From the NCBI RefSeq assembly GCF_009742705.1, contig NZ_WPCU01000004.1:636655-700654 (forward strand): a stretch of 64,000 nt of DNA, read 5' to 3'. The notes beneath the pieces were generated by a model that ran no database searches, was not told where the DNA came from, and saw only the letters and a program-made list of their open reading frames with translations. This document shows positions 51,452-60,442 of the stretch, one piece after another. Position 1 is the stretch's first letter, and each line of letters begins with the position of its first letter. The translations under genes and the position numbers were made by a program. This stretch comes from Auraticoccus cholistanensis (lineage in GTDB: Bacteria > Actinomycetota > Actinomycetes > Propionibacteriales > Propionibacteriaceae).

Positions 51452-53455
51452 GTGAACGCCGCGCGGGAGGCCCGGACGGCGGGCCGCACCTGGTTCGGCG
51501 CCGACTGGAACCCCGAGCAGTGGGACCGCGAGGTGTGGCGCACCGACGTGGAGCTGATGGTGGCCGCCGGGGTCAACCTGGCCACCGTGGGGGTGTTCAG
51601 CTGGTCGAGCCTGGAGCCCCGTCCCGGGAAGTACACCCTGGACTGGCTGGTGGAGGTGCTGGACCTGCTCGCCGAGCACGGGATCGACGCCGACCTGGCC
51701 ACCCCGACCGCCTCGCCGCCGCCCTGGCTGGGGGTGCGCTGGCCCGAGACGCGCACGGTCACCGAGACCGGCGTCCGGCTCAGCCACGGCTCCCGCAACC
51801 ACTTCTGCCCCTCCTCCCCGGTCTACCGGGAGCGCTGCCGGGCGGTGGTGGCCGAGCTGGTCCGCCGCTGCGCCGGGCACCCGGCGGTGGCGCTGTGGCA
51901 CGTCGGCAACGAGTACGGCCAGGTCTGCTTCTGCGACCTGTGCGCCGAGGCCTTCCGGCGCTGGCTGCAGCGCCGCCACGGCGACCTCGACACGCTGAAC
52001 CGGGCCTGGGGGACGGCGGTGTGGAGCCAGGGCTACGCCGCCTGGGAGGAGGTGCTGCCCCCGCGGGCCGCGCCCTACGTCGTCAACCCCGCCCAGCGGC
52101 TCGACTTCCGCCGCTGGACCTCCGACGCGCTGCTCGAGCTCTACCTGGAGCAGAAGGAGCTGATCCGCGCCGCCGACCCGACGACCCCCATCACCACCAA
52201 CGCGATGGGGTTCTTCGCCGGGGTGGACTACCGCCGCTGGACGCCCCACCTGGACGTGGTCAGCGACGACTCCTACCCCGACCCCGCCGACCCGGCGTCG
52301 GTGGTGGGCAGCGCGATGACCGCCGACCTGATGCGCGGGCTGGCCGACGGCAGGCCCTGGATGCTGATGGAGCAGGCCTGGAGCACCGTCAGCTGGCGCG
52401 AGCACAACGTGGCCAAGAGCCCCGCCCGGATGCGCCGTGAGGCCTTCCAGGCGCTGGCCCGCGGCGCCGACGGGCTGTGCTGGTTCCAGTGGCGCCAGGC
52501 CGCGGACGGACCCGAGCGGTTCCACTCCGCGCTGCTGCCGACCGCCGGCCCCGACACCCGCCAGCACCGGGCCGTCCGTGCCCTGGGCGCCGAGGTGGCC
52601 GCACTCGGCCGGCTGCCCGGCGCGGTGCCGGCCGAGGTGGCCGTCCTCTTCGACTGGCCCAGCTGGTGGGCCCACAGCGAGGCGGGTCTGCCCAGCGCCC
52701 GGCTGCGTCCGCTGGAGCAGCTGCGGCGCTGGTACGAGGTCTGCTGGCGGCAGGGCACCACGGTCGACCTGCGCGGCGGCGGGGACGACCTGGCTGGCTA
52801 CCGGGCGCTGCTCGCCCCGACCGCGTTCCTGCTCGACGCCGCCACCCGGGAGCGGCTGACCGCGGCGGTGGAGGGCGGTGCCCACCTGGTGCTGGGACCG
52901 TTCAGCGGGGTGGTCGACGAGCACACCCGGCTCTGGCAGGAGCCGGTGCCGGCCGGGCTGGCCGGGCCGCTCGGCGCACGGGTCGAGGAGCACCTGCCGC
53001 TGCCCGACGACGCGGCCGTCGAGCTGCACCCCGAGCCGGGCACGGAGCTGCCCGCCGGCCGGGCGCTGCTGTGGGCGGAGTGGCTGCGCGCCGAGCAGGC
53101 CGAGGTGTGGCTGCGCTTCGCCGGCGGACCGGCCGACGGCGGGCCGGCGGTCGTCAGCCGCGGCTGGGGACGGGGCCGGGTCACCTACCTGGGCTGCGTC
53201 CCCGACGACGCCCTGCTGGCCGCCGTGCTCACCCGCTGCCTGGGGCTGGCCGGCGCGGCCACGGACCCCGGGCACCCCGACGGCGTCGAGGTGGTCCGCA
53301 GGGGTGGCGACCTGCTGCTGCTCAACCACGCCGACGGCCCGCGCCGCTACCGGCTGGCCGAGCCCATGACCGACCGGCTGACCGGTGCCCGCCACGCCGG
53401 CTCGATCGAGCTCGAACCCGACGCCGTGCGCGTCCTGACCAAGGAGGACCTGTGA
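51452..53455 (+). CDS. GH42 family beta-galactosidase
   Basis: The 667-residue product starts at GTG 51452 (GGAGGAC upstream). The GH42 domain has ADWNPEQW, VGVFSWSSLEP, the acid/base Glu154 in HVGNEYG and the nucleophile Glu307 in LMEQAW. The zinc cluster cysteines (Cys119, 159, 161, 164; VCFCDLC) are present as in Thermus A4 beta-galactosidase. The trimerisation and C-terminal beta domains are complete. No signal peptide is seen. It overlaps the GH31 gene by 4 bp (GTGA), so the two are coupled. Confidence 0.93.
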   Translation: MNAAREARTAGRTWFGADWNPEQWDREVWRTDVELMVAAGVNLATVGVFSWSSLEPRPGKYTLDWLVEVLDLLAEHGIDADLATPTASPPPWLGVRWPETRTVTETGVRLSHGSRNHFCPSSPVYRERCRAVVAELVRRCAGHPAVALWHVGNEYGQVCFCDLCAEAFRRWLQRRHGDLDTLNRAWGTAVWSQGYAAWEEVLPPRAAPYVVNPAQRLDFRRWTSDALLELYLEQKELIRAADPTTPITTNAMGFFAGVDYRRWTPHLDVVSDDSYPDPADPASVVGSAMTADLMRGLADGRPWMLMEQAWSTVSWREHNVAKSPARMRREAFQALARGADGLCWFQWRQAADGPERFHSALLPTAGPDTRQHRAVRALGAEVAALGRLPGAVPAEVAVLFDWPSWWAHSEAGLPSARLRPLEQLRRWYEVCWRQGTTVDLRGGGDDLAGYRALLAPTAFLLDAATRERLTAAVEGGAHLVLGPFSGVVDEHTRLWQEPVPAGLAGPLGARVEEHLPLPDDAAVELHPEPGTELPAGRALLWAEWLRAEQAEVWLRFAGGPADGGPAVVSRGWGRGRVTYLGCVPDDALLAAVLTRCLGLAGAATDPGHPDGVEVVRRGGDLLLLNHADGPRRYRLAEPMTDRLTGARHAGSIELEPDAVRVLTKEDL

Positions 53456-55740
53456 GATTCACCGACGGCTACTGGCAGCTGCTGCCGGGCATGACCGTGC
53501 TGCGCCCGAAGGTGGTGGAGCAGGTCGAGGTCGGCGACGGCCGGGTCCGGCTGCACTGCCCGACGGGGCCGCTGCGCCACCGCGGCGACACCCTGAACCG
53601 GCCGGTGGTGACGGTCACGCTGACCTCCCCGGCCGAGGGGGTGCTCGGCGTGCGCATCGAGCACTTCACCGGGCTGCGGCCGCGCCACCCGGAGTTCGAG
53701 CTGGTCACCGACCCCGAGGTCGCCACCAGCGTCGAGCAGGACGAGCAGACGCTGACCTTCACCTCCGGCCCGCTCAGCGCCCGGGTGGGTCTGGGCGGGG
53801 AGTGGGGGATGGACTTCCTGGCCGACGGCCGGGTGCTGACGAGCTCCACCCCCCGCAGCATCGGGCTGGTCACCGACGGCGAGGGCCGCCACCACGTGCA
53901 CGAGCAGCTGACGATCGGGGTGGGCGAGCACCTGTTCGGGCTGGGGGAGCGGTTCGGGCCCTTCGTCCGCAACGGGCAGTCGGTCGACACCTGGAACGCC
54001 GACGGCGGCACCTCGTCGGACCAGGCCTACAAGAACGTCCCCTTCTACCTCAGCGACCGCGGCTACGGCGTCTTCGTGGCCCACCCCGAGCGGGTCGGGT
54101 TCGAGGTGGGGACCGAGGTCGTCTCACGCACCCAGTTCTCCGTCGAGGGGCAGCACCTGCAGTACTACGTGGTGGCCGGACCCACGCCGGCCGACGTGCT
54201 GCGCCGCTACACCCGGCTGACCGGACGTCCGGCCGCCGTGCCGGACTGGTCGTTCGGGTTGTGGCTGTCGACCTCGTTCACCACCGAGTACGACGAGGCC
54301 ACCGTCACCTCCTTCATCGACGGCATGCGCGAGCGCGAGCTGCCGCTGAGCGTGTTCCACTTCGACTGCTTCTGGATGCGCCAGTTCCACTGGTGCGACT
54401 TCGTCTGGGACCCGGCGACGTTCCCCGACCCGCCGGGGATGCTGGCCCGGCTGCGGGAGAAGGGGCTGCGGGTCTCGGCCTGGATCAACCCCTACATCGC
54501 CCAGCGCTCGGAGCTGTTCGCCGAGGGGGCCGAGAACGGCTACCTGCTGCGCACCACCGAGGGCGACGTCTGGCAGTGGGACATGTGGCAGGCCGGGATG
54601 GGGCTGGTCGACTTCACCAACCCCGACGCGGTCGAGTGGTACACCTCCAAGCTCAAGACCCTGCTCGACCAGGGCGTCGACGCCTTCAAGACCGACTTCG
54701 GCGAGCGGATCCCCACCGAGGGGGTGCGCTGGCACGACGGCTCGGACCCGCAGCGGATGCACAACTGGTACGCCCAGCTGTACAACCAGGCGGTGCACGA
54801 GCTGCTGGAGCGCCAGCGGGGCAAGGACCAGGCGGTGCTCTTCGCCCGCTCCGCCACCGCCGGCGGCCAGCGGTTCCCGGTGCACTGGGGCGGGGACTGC
54901 GAGTCGACCTTCGTCTCGATGGCGGAGTCGCTGCGCGGCGGGCTGTCGCTGGGGCTGTCCGGCTTCGGCTACTGGTCGCACGACATCGGCGGCTTCGAGG
55001 GCACGCCCGACCCGACCGTGTTCAAGCGGTGGGTGGCCTTCGGGCTGCTGTCCTCGCACTCGCGGCTGCACGGCTCGAGCTCCTACCGGGTGCCCTGGGC
55101 CTTCGACGAGGAGGCGGTCGACGTCACCCGCCGCTTCACCCGGCTGAAGATGTCGCTGATGCCCTACCTCTCCCGACTGGCCCGCGAGGCCCAGACCGAC
55201 GGGCTGCCGATGATGCGGGCGATGGTGCTGCAGTACCCGCACGACAAGGCCGCGGTCACCGTCGACACCCAGTACATGCTCGGCGACGACGTGCTGGTGG
55301 CACCGGTGTTCGACGCCGACGGCTGGGCCGACTACTACCTGCCCGCCGGCACCTGGACCCACCTGCTGACCGGTGAGAAGCGGCAGGGCCCGGGCTGGCA
55401 CCGCGAGCAGTACGGCAACGACTCGCTGCCGGTGTTCGTCCGTCCCGGTGCGGTGCTGCCGCGCGGGGCCGTGCTCGACCGTCCCGACTACGACCACGTC
55501 GACGGCCTCACCCTCGAGGTGCGCGAGCTCGCCGACGGCGAGCAGGCCGTGGTCGACGTCCCCACCGGCGAGGACGCCGCCCGCTGGGTGCTCACCCGCA
55601 CCGGCGGCGCGCTGACCGTGACGGCCCGGGGTACCCAGCAGCCCTGGCGGGTCGTCGTGCTCGGCGCGGGCGGCGAGCCGGTGGCCGAGGCCTCCGCGAC
55701 GGGCGCGGCAGCCACGACGCTGACCTGGCCGCCGGCCTGA
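53452..55740 (+). CDS. GH31 alpha-xylosidase (YicI-like)
   Basis: The 762-residue product starts at GTG 53452 overlapping the GH42 stop. The nucleophile motif AFKTDFGERIPT (Asp415) and the acid/base motif WGGDCEST (Asp482) match E. coli YicI in sequence and almost in numbering (Asp416, Asp482; 772 residues). KTDFGE is the alpha-xylosidase signature, distinct from the WxDMNE of GH31 alpha-glucosidases. It is cytosolic. It removes alpha-xylose from xyloglucan-type oligosaccharides (isoprimeverose ends). A terminator hairpin follows. Confidence 0.93.
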   Translation: MRFTDGYWQLLPGMTVLRPKVVEQVEVGDGRVRLHCPTGPLRHRGDTLNRPVVTVTLTSPAEGVLGVRIEHFTGLRPRHPEFELVTDPEVATSVEQDEQTLTFTSGPLSARVGLGGEWGMDFLADGRVLTSSTPRSIGLVTDGEGRHHVHEQLTIGVGEHLFGLGERFGPFVRNGQSVDTWNADGGTSSDQAYKNVPFYLSDRGYGVFVAHPERVGFEVGTEVVSRTQFSVEGQHLQYYVVAGPTPADVLRRYTRLTGRPAAVPDWSFGLWLSTSFTTEYDEATVTSFIDGMRERELPLSVFHFDCFWMRQFHWCDFVWDPATFPDPPGMLARLREKGLRVSAWINPYIAQRSELFAEGAENGYLLRTTEGDVWQWDMWQAGMGLVDFTNPDAVEWYTSKLKTLLDQGVDAFKTDFGERIPTEGVRWHDGSDPQRMHNWYAQLYNQAVHELLERQRGKDQAVLFARSATAGGQRFPVHWGGDCESTFVSMAESLRGGLSLGLSGFGYWSHDIGGFEGTPDPTVFKRWVAFGLLSSHSRLHGSSSYRVPWAFDEEAVDVTRRFTRLKMSLMPYLSRLAREAQTDGLPMMRAMVLQYPHDKAAVTVDTQYMLGDDVLVAPVFDADGWADYYLPAGTWTHLLTGEKRQGPGWHREQYGNDSLPVFVRPGAVLPRGAVLDRPDYDHVDGLTLEVRELADGEQAVVDVPTGEDAARWVLTRTGGALTVTARGTQQPWRVVVLGAGGEPVAEASATGAAATTLTWPPA

Positions 55741-55747
55741 TCCCGGA

Positions 55748-55775
55748 GTCCCCGCACCCGGAGGGGTGCGGGGAC
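55748..55775 (+). terminator. Intrinsic-type hairpin after the GH31 gene
   Basis: A perfect 12-bp stem GTCCCCGCACCC with its complement encloses a 4-nt loop (GGAG), 8 bp after the stop. It also faces the 3' end of the small gene at 55797. Confidence 0.88.
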
Positions 55776-55796
55776 GTGGGCGGGTGGGCCGGCCGC

Positions 55797-55931
55797 TCAG
55801 CCGCCGAGGCGCAGCGCGTCGACCGTCTGGTGGGCGGGCGCGGGGGCGTCCTCCAGCTGGGCGGCGACCGAGACGGTCAGCCCGCCCAGCAGGAAGCCGA
55901 TCAGCGCGGCGGCCAGGGTCTTGGTGTCCAT
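55797..55931 (-). CDS. Small single-TM protein (44 aa) paired with the DUF4396 gene
   Basis: ATG 55931 opens MDTKTLAAALIGFLLGGLTV, then SVAAQLEDAPAP, and the protein ends at residue 44. One TM segment (residues 4-24) is followed by a short outward tail. Its ATG overlaps the stop of the upstream DUF4396 gene by one base (TGATG), so the two are translationally coupled. I do not recognise the family. A membrane peptide of this size beside a DUF4396 protein suggests a partner or regulatory subunit. Confidence 0.7.
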   Translation of the reverse strand: MDTKTLAAALIGFLLGGLTVSVAAQLEDAPAPAHQTVDALRLGG

Positions 55932-56539
55932 CAGTGCTCCTCGGGTCGGTGGGCGGCGTGGCCGTCCGGCTGGTGGTCGTGCGGGTGCCTGTGGTCGGCC
56001 GGGTGCCCGGGGTCGGCCGGGTGCCCGGGGTCGGCCGGCTGCCCCTGCTCGTCCGGGTGCTGGTGCCCGGCGTGCTCGTGCTCGTCCGGGCCGTGGTGCC
56101 CGGCGTGGTGGCGGTGGGTCAGCGCGTGGCCCCGGCCCCGGTCGATCAGGTACCGGTTGACCGGGAAGGCGGCGGCGAAGGCCGCGGCGAGGGCGAGGAT
56201 CATCGCGATCCAGAACACCGGGTTGACCAGACCGGCGTGCATCGCGCCGGGGACCACCGCCATCACCAGGTTGTCGACGACCTCCATCACCGCGATGGAC
56301 AGGGTGTCGGCGGCCAGCACGAGCCGGAGCGCGGCGCCGAAGCGCAGCCCCGTCCGCACCAGCGGCCAGGTCGAGAGCGTGTAGCCGAACAGGAAGGCCA
56401 GACCGACCGCGAGCGCGATGGTGGCCGCGGTGCCCAGCCCGAGCGCGGTGCCGACCACCATCCCGGTGATCTCGCCGATGGCGCAGCCGGTGAGGCAGTG
56501 CAGGGTCGCGCTGGCGGCCATGGCGTTGCGTGCGTTCAT
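55931..56539 (-). CDS. DUF4396 membrane protein with His-rich C-terminus
   Basis: From ATG 56539 (GAGGAGG upstream) the product has 202 residues. The DUF4396 motif HCLTGCAIGEITGMVVGTAL (residues 14-33), with four to five TM segments, is followed by a His/Asp/Pro-rich tail (residues 145-202; HHAGHHGPDEHEHAGHQHPD) that should bind metal. The frame is open to 57055, but that part is antisense to the next gene. A CsoR-like palindrome lies just upstream. The function of DUF4396 is not known; metal handling is inferred. Confidence 0.82.
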   Translation of the reverse strand: MNARNAMAASATLHCLTGCAIGEITGMVVGTALGLGTAATIALAVGLAFLFGYTLSTWPLVRTGLRFGAALRLVLAADTLSIAVMEVVDNLVMAVVPGAMHAGLVNPVFWIAMILALAAAFAAAFPVNRYLIDRGRGHALTHRHHAGHHGPDEHEHAGHQHPDEQGQPADPGHPADPGHPADHRHPHDHQPDGHAAHRPEEH

Positions 56540-56559
56540 CCGTGGAACCTCCTCGATGG

Positions 56560-56576
56560 ATACCCCCCTAGGGTAT
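56560..56576. promoter_or_regulatory. CsoR/RcnR-like operator (ATACCCCCCTAGGGTAT)
   Basis: This 17-bp imperfect palindrome, with TACCC and GGGTA arms around C/T-A, resembles known CsoR-family boxes. It lies 20 bp upstream of the DUF4396 start. CsoR repressors release such sites on Cu(I), or on persulfide for CstR. No csoR gene is in the window. Confidence 0.7.
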
Positions 56577-56663
56577 GCCCCGAGTCGCTCCCGCTCAAGG
56601 CCCTGCCGCGGCCGGCTCCGGAGGGTGGGGCGCCGGTGGCTCCGTGCGGGCAGAGTGGGGCTC

Positions 56664-57713
56664 GTGGCAGCAGCGGCAGGAGGGGGGACGCCGCCGCCGC
56701 GCCCGCGGGTGGTGGGGGTCGACGTGGCGCGGGCGGTGGCGCTGCTCGGCATGGTGGTGGCCCACGCGGCACCGCGCGGAGCCGCCGACGGCTGGGACTC
56801 CTGGCTGCTGGTGGCGGCCTCGGAGCGGTCGCGGCTGCTCTTCGCCGTCACGGCCGGGCTGGGTCTCGGGCTGCTGACCGGCGGCGCCGTCCGGCGCGAC
56901 GACCGTCGCCGGCTGCGCGACCGCGTCGCGGCCCGGGGTCTGCTGCTGCTCGTGCTGGGGTCGCTGCTCACCCTGCTCGACCCGCCGGTGCGGGTGATCC
57001 TCGACGAGTACGGCCTCGCCTTCTGGCTGGTGCTGCCGCTGGTCTTCCTGCCCACCCGCCTGCTGCTGGTGCTGGCGCTGGCCGGCGTGCTGGTGCTGCC
57101 CGGAGCGGCCGCCGCGCTGGCGACCGTCCCGGCCGTGCGGTCGCTGCGGCTGGAGCCCTGGGGCGTCCTCGTCGAGTGGGCGGTGACCGGGTCCTACCCG
57201 CTGGCCGTCTGGGTCCCGGTGCTGCTGCTCGGCGTCGCGGTGACCCGGCTCGACCTGACCCGGGTGCGGCGGGTGGGCCGGCTCGCCGCGGGAGCGGCAG
57301 CGGTCGCGGTGCTCGGGCTGGTTGCCGGGGCCCAGCTCGCCACCCCGACCGAGGTGGCCGTCGGCTCCGCCGCCCGGGGCGTCCCGCGGCTCGCGGTGGC
57401 CACCTCCCTGACCGTGGCCGGCAACGTCGCGGTGGGTCTGGCCTGCGCGCTGCTGCTGGTGGCGCTCACCACCGTGGTGCCGCGGCTGGGCCGGCTGCTC
57501 GCGCCGCTGGCGGCGGCCGGCGCCATGCCGCTGACCCTCTACACCGCCCAGGTGCTGCTGCTGTGGGCCCTCGCCGAGGTGACCGGCCGCCCGCCCGGCT
57601 CCTGGGCGCTGGTCGGGCTGCTGGCCGCCGGGTCGGTGGTCTTCGCCTGGTGCTGGCGCCGGCTGCTGGGACGCGGTCCGCTGGAGCGGCTGGCGGCGGC
57701 GCTGGGTCGGTGA
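56664..57713 (+). CDS. Acyltransferase-like multi-TM protein (HGSNAT/DUF418-like)
   Basis: About 349 residues if GTG 56664 is used (GTG 56655 is also possible; the ribosome site is weak). The N-terminal pattern RVVGVDVARAVALLGMVVAH is that of heparan-alpha-glucosaminide acetyltransferase-like and DUF418 proteins. Nine to ten TM segments follow, and the end has AGAMPLTLYTAQVLLLWAL as in those families. Such proteins move acyl groups across the membrane. The substrate is unknown. It precedes menC by 30 bp on the same strand. Confidence 0.78.
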   Translation: MAAAAGGGTPPPRPRVVGVDVARAVALLGMVVAHAAPRGAADGWDSWLLVAASERSRLLFAVTAGLGLGLLTGGAVRRDDRRRLRDRVAARGLLLLVLGSLLTLLDPPVRVILDEYGLAFWLVLPLVFLPTRLLLVLALAGVLVLPGAAAALATVPAVRSLRLEPWGVLVEWAVTGSYPLAVWVPVLLLGVAVTRLDLTRVRRVGRLAAGAAAVAVLGLVAGAQLATPTEVAVGSAARGVPRLAVATSLTVAGNVAVGLACALLLVALTTVVPRLGRLLAPLAAAGAMPLTLYTAQVLLLWALAEVTGRPPGSWALVGLLAAGSVVFAWCWRRLLGRGPLERLAAALGR

Positions 57714-57743
57714 GCGGGCCGCGCCACCCCCTAGGCTGGGGCG

Positions 57744-58718
57744 GTGCGCGAGCCGGTGGTCTACGACGTGGCGATGCGGACGCGTTTCCGGGGCATCACC
57801 CGGCGGCAGGGGCTGCTGGTGCAGGGGCCGGCGGGCTGGGCCGAGTGGAGCCCGTTCCTCGACTACGCCGGTGCCGAGCTGGTGCCCTGGCAGCGGGCCT
57901 GCCAGGAGGCCGCCGAGCTGCTCCCGCCGCCGCCCGTGCGCACCTCGGTCCCCGTCAACTGCACCGTGCCGGCCCTCGACCCCGAGCGGGCGCACGCCCT
58001 CGTCGCGGCCTCCGGCTGCACCACGGCCAAGGTGAAGGTGGCCGAGCGCGGCCAGACGCTGGCCGACGACCTCGCCCGGGTGGAGGCCGTCCGCGACGCC
58101 CTCGGCCGCCGGGGCGCGGTCCGGGTGGACGCCAACGGGGGCTGGGACCTCGACGCCGCCGAGCAGGCGGTCGGCGCGCTGCGCTCCCTGGACCTGGAGT
58201 ACGTGGAGCAGCCGTGCGCCTCGGTGGAGGAGCTCGCCGCGCTGCGACGCCGGCTGGCCCGTCGGGGGTGGGACGTCCGGGTGGCCGCCGACGAGTCCAT
58301 CCGCCGCAGCGGCGACCCCGAGCGCGTGGTGGCCCTCGAGGCCGCCGACGTCGCGGTGCTCAAGGTGCAGCCGCTCGGCGGTGTCCGCCGCTGCCTGGAG
58401 CTGGCCGACCGGCTGGGTCTGCCGGTGGTGGTGTCGAGCGCGCTGGAGACCTCGGTCGGTCTGGCGGCCGGGCTGGCGCTGGCCGCCGCGCTGCCCGAGC
58501 TGCCCTTCGCCTGCGGGCTGGACACCGTCGCCCTGCTCGACGAGGACGTCTGCTCGAGGCCGCTGCGCTCGGTGGACGGGGCCATCGCGGTGCCCGCCGC
58601 ACCACCGGTGCCGGACCGGCTGGAGGCCGTCCGGGCCGACCCGGCGACGACCGCGGCGTGGCTGCAGCGGTGGGCGGGCACCCGCGCCGCCGCGGAGGAG
58701 GAGGACCGGGATGGCTGA
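57744..58718 (+). CDS. menC: o-succinylbenzoate synthase
   Basis: The 324-residue product is an enolase-superfamily enzyme: TAKVKV (catalytic Lys), VRVDANGGWD (metal Asp), YVEQPC (metal Glu), VAADESI (metal Asp) and VLKVQPLGG (second Lys). This set is the MenC signature, forming OSB from SHCHC. It starts at GTG 57744. It overlaps menD by 8 bp, which supports the assignment. Confidence 0.94.
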   Translation: MREPVVYDVAMRTRFRGITRRQGLLVQGPAGWAEWSPFLDYAGAELVPWQRACQEAAELLPPPPVRTSVPVNCTVPALDPERAHALVAASGCTTAKVKVAERGQTLADDLARVEAVRDALGRRGAVRVDANGGWDLDAAEQAVGALRSLDLEYVEQPCASVEELAALRRRLARRGWDVRVAADESIRRSGDPERVVALEAADVAVLKVQPLGGVRRCLELADRLGLPVVVSSALETSVGLAAGLALAAALPELPFACGLDTVALLDEDVCSRPLRSVDGAIAVPAAPPVPDRLEAVRADPATTAAWLQRWAGTRAAAEEEDRDG

Positions 58719-60342
58719 GCAGCAGGTGCCGAGCGTCTCCGCGGCGCTGGCCGTGGTCGAGGAGCTGGTGGCCGGCGGCGTCGTCGAGGCGGTGGTCTCG
58801 CCCGGGTCCCGCAGCGCCCCGCTGGCCTACGCCCTGGAGGCGGCCGAGCGCGGCGGGCTGCTGCGGCTGCACGTCCGCATCGACGAGCGCAGCGCCGCCT
58901 GGACCGCGCTGGGGCTCGCCCGGGCCACCGGGCGGGCGGTGGTGGTGGTCACCACCTCGGGCACCGCGGTGGCCAACCTGCACCCGGCGGTGCTGGAGGC
59001 CGACGCGGCCCACGTCCCGCTGGTGGTGGTCAGCGCCGACCGCCCGGCCGCGCTGGTCGACACCGGGGCCAACCAGACCACCCGTCAGGTGGGGATGTTC
59101 GCCGAGGCGGTCCGCAGCAGCGCCCGGATGGACGCCGCCTCCCCCGACGCGCTGCGGGCGGCGGTGCGGCGGCTGCTGGTGGCCGCGACCGGGGTCCGCA
59201 CCGGCACCCCCGGACCCGTCCACCTCAACCTCGAGCTGGCCGACCCGCTGGTGCCCGCGCAGCCGCTGGCCGCGGTGGAGCGCGTGCCGGCCGGCTGGCA
59301 GGTCAGCCGTCCCGAGCACCCGCCGGCGCCGCTGCCCGCCGACGCCGGCACCGTGGTGCTGGTCGGCGACGCCGACCCCGCCACCGGCGCCGCCGCCCGC
59401 GCGCTGGCCGAGCGGGGCCGGGTGCCGCTGCTCAGCGAGCCCTCGGGCAACGCCCGGGTGGGGGAGTGCGCGGTCGCCGGCTACCGGCTGCTGCTGCCCG
59501 GGCCGCTGGGGCAGCGGATCACCCGGGTGCTGTGCCTGGGCCACCCGACGCTCTCGCGCCCGGTGAGCCGGTTGCTGGCCCGCCACGACGTCGAGGTGGT
59601 CGTGGTGGGCGGCGGCGACCGCTGGCCCGACCCCGGGCACCGGGTCTCCCGCGTGCTGGGCGCGGTGGAGCTCGAGCCCGGGCCGGAGGGCTGGCTGCAG
59701 GAGTGGCTGACCGCCGACCGCGAGCTGGGGGCGCGGCTGGCCGCCGAGCTGGCCGCTCGGGACGGCCTCACCGGGCCCGGGCTGGCGGCGGAGGTCGCCA
59801 CCAGCCTGCGCGCGGACGACGTCTGGCTGCTCGGCTCCTCCTCGACCGTCCGCGACGCCGACCTGGCGCCGGTCTGGCGCTCGACCGGTCCGCAGGTGCA
59901 CGCCAACCGCGGTCTGGCCGGCATCGACGGGACGGTCTCCACCGCGGTCGGGCTCGCGCTCGGGACCGGGCGCGGGGTCACCGCCCTGCTCGGCGACCTG
60001 ACCTGGCTGCACGACGCCAACGGGCTGCTGATCGGCCCGGGCGAACCGCGCCCCGACGTCCGCTTCGTGGTCGCCAACGACCGCGGCGGGGCCATCTTCG
60101 CCACGCTCGAGCAGGGCCGCGACGAGCTCGCGGGCTCCTTCGAGCGGTTGTTCGCCACCCCGCACCGGGTCGACCTCGCCGCGCTGGCGGCCGCTCACGG
60201 GGTCGTCCACCGCCCGGTCGGCTCGGTGGCCGAGCTGAGGGAGTTGCTGTCGCGCAGGATCCGGGGGCTCGAGCTGGTCGAGGTGCGGCTGGACCGCTCC
60301 GGGCGCCGCGAGCTGGACGAGCGGATCCGCGCCCTGGCCTGA
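58711..60342 (+). CDS. menD: SEPHCHC synthase (2-succinyl-5-enolpyruvyl-6-hydroxy-3-cyclohexene-1-carboxylate synthase)
   Basis: From ATG 58711 the product has 543 residues. The ThDP enzyme motifs are VSPGSRSAPLAYALE and ERSAAWTALGLARATGRAVV near the start (Glu for ThDP activation), and VHANRGLAGIDGTVSTAVGL with LLGDLTWLHDANGL (GDL...N ThDP binding motif) near the end. It condenses 2-oxoglutarate with isochorismate. It is coupled to menC. The isochorismate synthase gene is not in the window. Confidence 0.95.
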   Translation: MAEQQVPSVSAALAVVEELVAGGVVEAVVSPGSRSAPLAYALEAAERGGLLRLHVRIDERSAAWTALGLARATGRAVVVVTTSGTAVANLHPAVLEADAAHVPLVVVSADRPAALVDTGANQTTRQVGMFAEAVRSSARMDAASPDALRAAVRRLLVAATGVRTGTPGPVHLNLELADPLVPAQPLAAVERVPAGWQVSRPEHPPAPLPADAGTVVLVGDADPATGAAARALAERGRVPLLSEPSGNARVGECAVAGYRLLLPGPLGQRITRVLCLGHPTLSRPVSRLLARHDVEVVVVGGGDRWPDPGHRVSRVLGAVELEPGPEGWLQEWLTADRELGARLAAELAARDGLTGPGLAAEVATSLRADDVWLLGSSSTVRDADLAPVWRSTGPQVHANRGLAGIDGTVSTAVGLALGTGRGVTALLGDLTWLHDANGLLIGPGEPRPDVRFVVANDRGGAIFATLEQGRDELAGSFERLFATPHRVDLAALAAAHGVVHRPVGSVAELRELLSRRIRGLELVEVRLDRSGRRELDERIRALA

Positions 60343-60442
60343 GCCCGCCGGCTCAGCGACTCCTCAGGATTGGGGCGTCCGGCAACGGGTATCACCATGC
60401 CACCTGGGGTTCCGTCCAGGCATCGAACACTGTGGAGGAGCT

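Noticed and set aside
55766-59566. Very long plus-strand frame of 1266 residues
   Set aside because: Runs antisense through the DUF4396 gene and out of frame through the acyltransferase, menC and menD genes; composition is Arg/Gly/Pro-rich with no motif.
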